Positions 1-4,099 of a stretch of 6,668 nucleotides of DNA are shown here, in pieces. Numbering within the stretch: the first letter of the stretch is position 1; every line of letters starts with the position of its first letter. Under the pieces are notes generated by a model. The model did no database searches, was not told the DNA's origin, and worked only from the letters and a program-made list of their open reading frames with translations. The stretch is from assembly GCA_016934645.1 (NCBI GenBank), contig JAFGSL010000543.1, positions 1 through 6,668 of the forward strand. Reading direction: 5' to 3'. The DNA is from Anaerolineae bacterium (GTDB taxonomy: Bacteria > Chloroflexota > Anaerolineae > B4-G1 > SLSP01). Position numbers and translations under genes: made by a program.

Positions 1-876
1 GATCATAGCGGAGTTTTCAGCTTAGGTGCGTTCCTTTTCGATCATCATTTTCGCCCTGGGTGCGTTCCTTTTAGAGTATCAAAAACAGTCTTCGACGCAG
101 GGGTACATGGCAAGGCCGTGGCGGTGGCCGGAGACTATGCTTACTTCGTTACCTACGACGATCCCGACTTCATCTTGCGAATTATTGACGTCTCTATTTC
201 AGCCACCCCAAACCAGGTCGGTTCCTGCAAAATAGGGTGGGGCTTCAATGTAGCGGTGGACGGGAGCTATGCCTACATCGCGGGCAGTAGTATCGCGGGC
301 AGTGGCCTGCAAGTGATTGACATCTCCAATCCGGTTACACCAACCCAAGTCAGCGCGTACCACATAAGTAATGCTCTTGGTCTGGCGGTAACCGAGGGCT
401 ATGCCTACGTCACCGACGAGGGCTTGGGAGGGCTGTATGTCCTTGACGTTTCAGACCCGGCGGCGCCGAGCGAGGTCGGCAGCTTCACCGCTCCACTGGC
501 GGGGACGGTTAGCGTGGCAGTGGCTGGTGGCTATGTCTATATCATCGATGACGACGCAGGATTGCTTGTCCTGCGATTCACCGGTGAGAGTGAGACGTAT
601 ACGATGTCCGGCTATGTACGCGATGGCGATGGAAAGCCTGTCTCTGGCGTCACAGTATCTGCCGGGGCTGGCGGTCTAGCCGCGACCGACCCGAGCGGGG
701 CATATACGTTGACCAACGTGCTGAGTGATACCTATACGCTTGTCCCAAGCAAGGCCGGCTGGACCTTCAACCCGTCAGCGCTTGTGGTCAGTGTGCCCCC
801 CGATGCAACCGGACAGGACTTTGTGGGCAGTACACATCGCGTGTTTCTGCCGCTCGTCCTCCGTGTAACTTTATAG
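1..876 (+). CDS. LVIVD-repeat secreted/surface protein, 5' end missing
   Basis: The frame is open from base 1 to a TAG at 874-876, so this is the C-terminal part (about 291 codons) of a longer protein. Clear homology-like pattern starts near codon 37. Three to four LVIVD-type repeats follow, each with an AVAG.YAY strand and an L.VIDVS.P..P..VG strand, at roughly codons 38-78, 83-125, 128-166 and 170-195; these repeats build beta-propeller-like surface proteins. Codons about 201-276 form a carboxypeptidase-regulatory-like beta-sandwich (SGYV.DGDGKPVSGVTV, then DPSGAYTLTNV). The protein ends in VFLPLVLR (bases 841-864), a hydrophobic tail with Arg that I associate with exported Chloroflexota proteins. 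The GTG at 118 is in frame but lies inside a repeat and has no ribosome site, so I do not take it as the start. Function unknown; probably adhesion or binding at the cell surface. The coding status of the first 100 bases is uncertain. Confidence 0.8.
   Translation, partial: DHSGVFSLGAFLFDHHFRPGCVPFRVSKTVFDAGVHGKAVAVAGDYAYFVTYDDPDFILRIIDVSISATPNQVGSCKIGWGFNVAVDGSYAYIAGSSIAGSGLQVIDISNPVTPTQVSAYHISNALGLAVTEGYAYVTDEGLGGLYVLDVSDPAAPSEVGSFTAPLAGTVSVAVAGGYVYIIDDDAGLLVLRFTGESETYTMSGYVRDGDGKPVSGVTVSAGAGGLAATDPSGAYTLTNVLSDTYTLVPSKAGWTFNPSALVVSVPPDATGQDFVGSTHRVFLPLVLRVTL
25..72 (+). repeat. 14-bp direct repeat at the left edge
   Basis: GGTGCGTTCCTTTT occurs at 25-38 and again at 59-72, 34 bases apart. 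Each copy is preceded by a GATCAT (1-6 and 40-45), so the region resembles an imperfect tandem duplication of 34-39 bases. Because 34 is not a multiple of three, the two copies are read in different frames of the overlapping open frame. This raises doubt about whether the first 100 bases are coding as read. Confidence 0.5.
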
Positions 877-904
877 CACTGCTTTTCGCGTTCAGCGCGA
901 CGGA

Positions 905-946
905 GTCGCGGCTTGCCGCGATAACGAGTCCAGGGCTTGCCCTGGA
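905..946. repeat. two tandem hairpins with identical CTTG loops
   Basis: The 129-base spacer between the LVIVD gene and the next gene holds two perfect hairpins. TCGCGG-CTTG-CCGCGA lies at 906-921 and TCCAGGG-CTTG-CCCTGGA at 929-946, separated by 7 bases. A third stem, GCGAC-GGA-GTCGC (897-909), overlaps the first and could compete with it. No T-run follows, so a simple intrinsic terminator is not supported. The shared loop suggests a palindromic repeat family or an RNA element. The rest of the spacer has no recognisable gene. Confidence 0.55.
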
Positions 947-1005
947 GTTCATACCTATGATTGGTGTAAGTTTTCATATGATGCAAGAAAGGAGTGATCG
1001 AACCG

Positions 1006-2097
1006 ATGAAACGTCAATATAAACCGCTTATCATTGTTGTTTTGGTGCTACTTTTGGGCCTATTGGCACTGACTGTGCTCGTGCAGGCCGCGCCATCCTC
1101 GCGCCCTCAAGCCGTCACACCGCCTCCGGCACTACTTAACTACCAGGGGATGTTGGGGGATGATGCTGGCAACCCGCTCACGGGACAGTATGAAATGGCG
1201 TTCGCGCTATACGCGCTCGCGGAGGGGGGCACGGCATTGTGGCAAGAGACACAGGCCGTTACCGTGACCAACGGCCTCTTTAACGTTTACTTGGGCGACG
1301 TGACGCCCTTGAGCGAGACGGTGTTCGACGGCCAGAACCTGTATTTGGGTGTGACCGTCGGCACGGACGATGAGATGACGCCACGTTTGCGAATAGCGTC
1401 CGTTCCCTACGCCTTTGGTGCACAGCAGCAGCTTTGTACATCCCAGACGTGGTATTTCGATGGGGACCGGGACGGTTATGGCGATCCGACCGGTGCATAC
1501 CAGGCGTGCGAGCGCCCGCCCAATCACGTGGAGAACAATGCGGATTGTGATGATACGGACCCCGGTGTCAATCCTGCCACACCCTGGTACGAGGATGGGG
1601 ACGGCGACGGCTATGGCAATCCTACCGTGTCCCAAGTCGCGTGTGAAGCGCCGGCGGGGTACGTGATCAACGACTTGGATTGTGATGACGCGAATCTCGC
1701 CCTGAATCCCGAGACCTTCTGGTATGCGGATGTGGATAACGATACCTATGGTGACCCGGGGAGTTTCCAACAAGTGTGTGAACAGCCCGCCGGTTATGTC
1801 GCCAATAACCTGGATTGCGATGATGGGGATTCGGATGTGAATCCTGAGGGTCAAGAGGTATGTGATGGCGTCGATAACGACTGCGACGCGCACATAGATG
1901 AGAGTGAAGACTTAACGCCACCGCTTTGTGATATGCAGGCTGGAGTTTGCAGCAACGCTGTTAAGACCTGTGGTGGTGCGGAGGGGTGGTTGCCCTGTGG
2001 GTGGATGGAATACGGACCAGATTACCAAGTGGACGAAACGCGTTGTGATAGTCTCGATAACGATTGTGATGCGCTGGTCGACGAAGGATGTCCATAA
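1006..2097 (+). CDS. Exported protein with MopE-type metal-binding repeats
   Basis: A 363-residue protein. I chose the ATG at 1006 over the in-frame GTG at 994 because AAGGAGTGA at 989-997 is a strong ribosome site correctly spaced for 1006 and overlaps the GTG. Residues 1-28 are a signal peptide (KR, a long Leu/Val core, VQA|A cleavage). Residues about 45-140 match a domain common at the start of bacterial surface proteins (LLNYQG, GTALWQET, VTVTNGLFNVYLG, PRLRIASVPYAFGA). From about residue 144 come three MopE-type 'putative metal-binding' repeats, each with WY.D.D.D.YG, then C, then a DCDD..P..NP block. Two CDG.DNDCD-like EF-hand-style motifs follow, the last at the C-terminus. MopE in methanotrophs binds copper, but these motifs are widespread and calcium binding is equally plausible. 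The third repeat is degenerate (DVDNDTYGD). Its stop overlaps the next start, so the two are probably co-translated. Confidence 0.85.
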   Translation: MKRQYKPLIIVVLVLLLGLLALTVLVQAAPSSRPQAVTPPPALLNYQGMLGDDAGNPLTGQYEMAFALYALAEGGTALWQETQAVTVTNGLFNVYLGDVTPLSETVFDGQNLYLGVTVGTDDEMTPRLRIASVPYAFGAQQQLCTSQTWYFDGDRDGYGDPTGAYQACERPPNHVENNADCDDTDPGVNPATPWYEDGDGDGYGNPTVSQVACEAPAGYVINDLDCDDANLALNPETFWYADVDNDTYGDPGSFQQVCEQPAGYVANNLDCDDGDSDVNPEGQEVCDGVDNDCDAHIDESEDLTPPLCDMQAGVCSNAVKTCGGAEGWLPCGWMEYGPDYQVDETRCDSLDNDCDALVDEGCP

Positions 2098-2555
2098 TGA
2101 AGGCGAAGGTCTACTGGAGATACCTGTGTGGGCTTGTCGTTATGGGCGTCGTTGGCGGCCTGGCTCTCCCCGTGTTCGTTTCTGCTTACCAAGGTATGGT
2201 TTCCACGAATTACCGCATCCCGTGGAGCGCGTTAAGCGCGGGTGGCCAGACGATGGCTTCCGCCGGTTTTCAAATCCAGGGCACGATAACATGTAACTTC
2301 ACAGGCGCTGCTGCCAGTGATGCTTTCCAAGTCAATGCCGGGTACTGGCCCGGGCTATTTTCACTGACCGGGCGCAATGCGAATCGGGTGGTTGTGGAGA
2401 CATTCCACGCAACCCAGATGTACGTTCCTTTTGCCATTGGCGCCTTGATCGTGGTGTTGGCGGCTTTGGCCGTCACTTGTGGACGGATTACATCTGACCG
2501 ATCGGGACGGTCTTCAAAGGAGGCACCACGAGCAGGCATTCACCGCGATGGATGA
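2097..2555 (+). CDS. Small secreted protein with C-terminal membrane helix, function unknown
   Basis: A 152-residue protein. The start at 2097 shares one base with the upstream stop (TAATG) and has GAAGGA at 2083-2088 as ribosome site; the in-frame ATG at 2088 would overlap that site. Residues 1-30 are a signal peptide (MKAKVYWRY, hydrophobic core, VSA|Y). The mature part has two short similar segments, NYRIPWSALSAGG (38-50) and a GFQIQGTI...AFQVNAGYWPG pair (57-86). They resemble the 'ss.nY.l.gtiGQ...aGyW' segments I know from exported Chloroflexota proteins. Residues 109-127 form a hydrophobic helix followed by a basic tail (GRITSDRSGRSSK), which suggests anchoring in the membrane with the C-terminus in the cytoplasm. 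It is likely made with the metal-binding-repeat protein and may be its membrane partner (inference). No enzyme motif is visible. Confidence 0.7.
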   Translation: MKAKVYWRYLCGLVVMGVVGGLALPVFVSAYQGMVSTNYRIPWSALSAGGQTMASAGFQIQGTITCNFTGAAASDAFQVNAGYWPGLFSLTGRNANRVVVETFHATQMYVPFAIGALIVVLAALAVTCGRITSDRSGRSSKEAPRAGIHRDG

Positions 2556-2564
2556 AAATTATTG

Positions 2565-2598
2565 GCACAGAGGCACAGAGAGCATAGAGAACACAGAG
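2565..2598. repeat. CACAGAG-type 8-9 base tandem repeat
   Basis: Four diverged units begin ten bases after the upstream stop codon: GCACAGAG (2565-2572), GCACAGAG (2573-2580), GCATAGAG (2582-2589) and ACACAGAG (2591-2598). It is non-coding and too short and spacer-poor to be CRISPR. It is of the same general kind as the repeats in the spacers of the redoxin cluster at 3305-3418 and 3819-3840, although the unit sequence differs. Confidence 0.6.
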
Positions 2599-2622
2599 TT
2601 TTTATGTGTATTCTAGCCAAAC

Positions 2623-2672
2623 CCTGACTCTTAATCCCTGGGTTACAGGTTCGAGACCTGTGCGGGTCACAC
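2623..2672 (+). pseudogene. tRNA-Lys(CTT) 3' fragment, 5' half absent
   Basis: From canonical position 27 onward the spacing fits a tRNA exactly: CCTGA (2623-2627), a 7-base anticodon loop CTCTTAA (2628-2634, anticodon CTT for Lys), a damaged 3' strand TCCCT (2635-2639), a 5-base variable region, and a perfect T arm ACAGG-TTCGAGA-CCTGT (2645-2661). GCGGGTC (2662-2668) then stands where the 3' acceptor strand belongs, followed by discriminator A (2669) and CAC. The 26 bases before it hold no GACCCGC acceptor strand and no D arm, and only two of five anticodon-stem pairs form. It is therefore not a functional tRNA. A 3' tRNA fragment is what integration or excision at a tRNA attachment site leaves behind, but no integrase is in the window. 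Confidence 0.6.
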
Positions 2673-2678
2673 GAAGTC

Positions 2679-2721
2679 AAAAAAGCGAACGGGGTGGAAT
2701 TGTCCACCCCGTTTTGCTTTT
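2679..2721. terminator. Bidirectional intrinsic terminator
   Basis: A perfect 9-bp stem, CGGGGTGGA (2690-2698) with TCCACCCCG (2703-2711), has the 4-base loop ATTG. Two more A-T pairs (2688-2689 with 2712-2713) extend it. On the plus strand it runs into TTTTGCTTTT (2712-2721). On the minus strand it runs into TTCGCTTTTTT (complement of 2679-2689). It therefore suits both the plus-strand genes or tRNA fragment ending to its left and the minus-strand redoxin operon ending at 2754. Confidence 0.88.
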
Positions 2722-2753
2722 GTGTGTAAGACCAGTATCTGATGGCTTGGCGT

Positions 2754-3020
2754 TTACTCGAGTCCTGCTTCGCGCAGTGCGCCGACAAGGCTCTCCTTGC
2801 TGGGGGCCAGGCCTACAAATTTGACCAGGTCGCCGACGACGAGGGCGGGCGCATTGCCGATAGCGTATTCTTCCCAGGCTGAGTCGCCGGGGCCCGTGTG
2901 GAAGACAGTCTCCACTTGCTCACCGTATTCGGCCTCGATCTGTTTGAGCAATCGCTTTACTGCTACTCCACCGGAGCACGGCGGAATGGAGACAAACGCC
3001 TCGATTCTTATTTTAGACAT
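2754..3020 (-). CDS. Thioredoxin-fold mini-protein with single-cysteine CSGG site
   Basis: An 88-residue protein, last of the seven-gene cluster. The ATG at 3018-3020 is preceded by GGGAGGGTGG as ribosome site, and the gene overlaps the end of the upstream redoxin gene by 13 bases, so translation is probably coupled. The layout is that of a small thioredoxin/glutaredoxin-like fold: strand KIRIEAF (3-9), the active-site position IPPCSGG (12-18), a helix (19-32), strand VETVF (36-40), then NAPALVVGD with the cis-proline at 58 and a final helix (74-86). The second active-site cysteine is replaced by Gly18, and Cys15 is the only cysteine in the protein, so it cannot form the usual internal disulfide. 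It may act as a monothiol redoxin, a metal or metalloid binder, or a structural partner. It is closest in the window to its upstream neighbour (shared EEY, PS.E.L..ALRE.GL). Confidence 0.82.
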   Translation of the reverse strand: MSKIRIEAFVSIPPCSGGVAVKRLLKQIEAEYGEQVETVFHTGPGDSAWEEYAIGNAPALVVGDLVKFVGLAPSKESLVGALREAGLE

Positions 3021-3277
3021 AGTCCACCCTCCCGCAGTGCGTTGTTGAGCGTCGCCTCGCTTGGGCACATCCCTTCGATGCGGATGCTGCCATTGACGAC
3101 CGCCGCCGGGACGCAGAAAAGCCGGTATTCCTCGAACTTCTGCATTCCCTCAGCGCCCTTGTAGACGACCAGTTCCAGTTCGCCCTCGTACTTGGGCGCG
3201 ACCTTCTCCGCCAGTTCCACCAAAGCGACACAGCCGGGACACGGCGGATCGCCGCTGAACACTTCCAATTTGACCAT
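3008..3277 (-). CDS. Thioredoxin-fold mini-protein, CPGC site, cysteine-rich
   Basis: An 89-residue protein. The ATG at 3275-3277 has an excellent AGGAGG (3284-3289) six bases upstream; an in-frame ATG at 3307 would lie inside the repeat-bearing spacer and is rejected. Residues 3-7 form the first strand, PPCPGC (11-16) is a normal CxxC redox site at the start of helix 1, and FCVPAAVVNG carries the cis-proline at 57. There are three further cysteines, at 55 (next to the cis-proline loop), 71 (GMCPSE) and 87 (near the C-terminus). All five cysteines could give a second disulfide or a thiolate metal site. The protein is half of a sister pair with the gene downstream, which has Ala in place of Cys71 and Gly in place of Cys16. 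The substrate is unknown; context suggests metalloid detoxification. Confidence 0.85.
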   Translation of the reverse strand: MVKLEVFSGDPPCPGCVALVELAEKVAPKYEGELELVVYKGAEGMQKFEEYRLFCVPAAVVNGSIRIEGMCPSEATLNNALREGGLCLK

Positions 3278-3304
3278 AGCTAACCTCCTGGAATTTAAAA
3301 ATGG

Positions 3305-3346
3305 CAAATCAGCAAAACGGCGAATCAGCGAGAAAGCGAATCAGCG
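3305..3346. repeat. CRAATCAGC repeat with 16-base period
   Basis: CAAATCAGC (3305-3313), CGAATCAGCG (3321-3330) and CGAATCAGCG (3337-3346) start exactly 16 bases apart, with eight-base sub-units between them. A related GAATCAGTGGATCG sits at 3688-3701 in the next spacer. The repeat fills part of the spacer between the CANC and CPGC redoxin genes and has no coding character. Confidence 0.6.
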
Positions 3347-3390
3347 GATCACGCTGTCCTCTTGGCATTTCCTCGTCCGCTCTCCCTCCC

Positions 3391-3418
3391 TGTCTACCGT
3401 TTGCTGTCTACTGTCTAC
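3391..3418. repeat. TGTCTAC heptanucleotide repeat overlapping a stop codon
   Basis: Four consecutive heptads: TGTCTAC (3391-3397), CGTTTGC (3398-3404, degenerate), TGTCTAC (3405-3411), TGTCTAC (3412-3418). The TAG stop of the CANC redoxin gene (complement of 3415-3417) lies inside the last unit, so the array begins at the very end of the gene. Heptad repeats of this sort are known in spacers of cyanobacteria and, to my recollection, Chloroflexota. Confidence 0.65.
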
Positions 3419-3669
3419 CCCAAATGCTTCTGAATGATAGGGACGAGTTTCGCCGCCGGAACGACTTTGCCCCGCCCGGCGACTTCATCGCCAACGACGA
3501 TCAGAGGCGTGGTGACCAGGCCGTATTGCTGCGCCTCATCGCCCATCACGTCCAATTTGATCACTTCGACTTGGCCGGGGAACTGCTCGGCAGCTCTCTG
3601 CGCTTCCCGTTCCGCCCGCTTGCAGTTTGCGCATGGCGGGGTCGTTCCAAAGACTTTGACTTGTAACAT
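3415..3669 (-). CDS. Thioredoxin-fold mini-protein, CANC site
   Basis: An 84-residue protein starting at the ATG 3667-3669, with AAGGAGG five bases upstream. The first strand LQVKVFG (2-8) leads to TTPPCANC (9-16) with Cys13 and Cys16 as the redox pair, then a charged helix KRAEREAQRAAEQF (17-30). Strand VEVIKLDV (34-41), a linker helix EAQQYGL, TTPLIVVGD with the cis-proline at 55, and a C-terminal helix complete a minimal thioredoxin/glutaredoxin fold. There are no other cysteines. The strands match thioredoxin-like families often called 'thioredoxin family protein' beside permeases. It lies 171 bases downstream of the CPKC redoxin, across a spacer full of palindromes, and may be less tightly coupled to it than the other genes. 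The partner reductase is not in the window. Confidence 0.87.
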   Translation of the reverse strand: MLQVKVFGTTPPCANCKRAEREAQRAAEQFPGQVEVIKLDVMGDEAQQYGLVTTPLIVVGDEVAGRGKVVPAAKLVPIIQKHLG

Positions 3670-3711
3670 TCTGCCTCCTTATTAACAGAATCAGTGGATC
3701 GTCTTTTGCTT

Positions 3712-3758
3712 GGTCTGGATCGTCAGATCCAGACCCGAACGGGGATCTGGCGATCCCC
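3712..3758. repeat. Paired GGATCG(T/C)CAGATCC hairpins in inverted orientation
   Basis: Two perfect hairpins stand five bases apart: GGTCTGGATC-GTCA-GATCCAGACC (3712-3735, 10-bp stem) and GGGGATC-TGGC-GATCCCC (3741-3758, 7-bp stem). The core of the first on the plus strand (3717-3730) and the core of the second on the minus strand (3743-3756) are the same 14-mer except for one T/C change, so the pair is also a larger inverted repeat. A partial third copy, TGGATCGTC, is at 3695-3703. There is no T-run on either side. It is probably a palindromic intergenic repeat or mRNA-stabilising structure between the CPKC and CANC redoxin genes; partial termination cannot be excluded. Confidence 0.6.
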
Positions 3759-3818
3759 TTGGAGCATTTTGTGATCTACTGAGTCTGCTCCTAGCTTAAC
3801 TTCAGCAGTTAGCGAAAG

Positions 3819-3840
3819 GCTGAAAGCTGACAGCTGTCAG
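3819..3840. repeat. GCTGAMA-type heptads with a 14-bp palindrome at a stop codon
   Basis: GCTGAAA (3819-3825), GCTGACA (3826-3832) and GCTGTCA (3833-3839) are three successive heptads. CTGACAGCTGTCAG (3827-3840) is also a perfect 14-bp palindrome that touches the stop codon of the CPKC redoxin gene (complement of 3841-3843). Like the TGTCTAC array, it starts exactly where the gene ends. Confidence 0.6.
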
Positions 3841-4086
3841 TCATTCGATGACCGCCTCCTGAATCCAGGCCGCAATCTCGCTTTTCTGCGGGATGCGCCC
3901 GGAACACTTCAGATCTTCGTCAATGACCAATGCGGGCGTGATTGCCACGCCATAGGCCATGATCTCGTCCATTTCTTTGACTTTGGCGAACGTAGCTTCC
4001 ACACCGACTTCTGCCGCCGCCTCGCGGGCTAGCTCTTCCAGTCGCTTACACTTGGGGCATCCTTTGCCCAAAACTTTGATTTCCAT
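3841..4086 (-). CDS. Redox-active disulfide (thioredoxin-like) protein, CPKC site
   Basis: An 81-residue protein. The ATG at 4084-4086 has AAGGAG at proper spacing; an in-frame ATG at 4110 would lie in the permease coding end and is not needed. It matches the small 'redox-active disulfide protein 2'/thioredoxin_3 type: strand MEIKVLG (1-7), KGCPKCKRLEEL with Cys10 and Cys13, helix to about residue 27, strand VEATFAKV (29-36), helix DEIMAYGV, ITPALVIDE with the cis-proline at 51, and GRIP before the last helix. An extra Cys61 lies in LKCSGRIP, which this family often has near the active site. The permease stop is only 13 bases upstream, so the two are co-transcribed. Such proteins regularly accompany PF03773 permeases, so it probably serves that transporter as reductant or substrate carrier (inference). 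Confidence 0.9.
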   Translation of the reverse strand: MEIKVLGKGCPKCKRLEELAREAAAEVGVEATFAKVKEMDEIMAYGVAITPALVIDEDLKCSGRIPQKSEIAAWIQEAVIE

Positions 4087-4099
4087 TCGTTTCTCCTTT

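Noticed and set aside
26..235. Plus-strand frame beginning MRSFSIII
   Set aside because: From about base 118 it overlaps the well-supported LVIVD frame. Only its first 16 residues look protein-like and no ribosome site precedes it. Kept only as a possible frameshift note.
1207..1893. Long minus-strand open frame (228 codons) opposite the MopE-type gene
   Set aside because: It is the complement of a repetitive GAT/GAC-rich coding region, gives a low-complexity I/R/V/H protein and has no ribosome site. The plus-strand gene explains the sequence.
2597..2672. A complete tRNA gene
   Set aside because: No D arm and no strand complementary to GCGGGTC exists at the right place upstream, and the anticodon stem is broken.
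3305..3418. CRISPR array
   Set aside because: Units are 7-16 bases and diverged, with no unique spacers of regular length and no cas genes.
3301..3666. Plus-strand frame of 121 codons across the CANC redoxin gene
   Set aside because: It begins in the repeat spacer and runs antisense to a redoxin with a clear start, ribosome site and CxxC motif.
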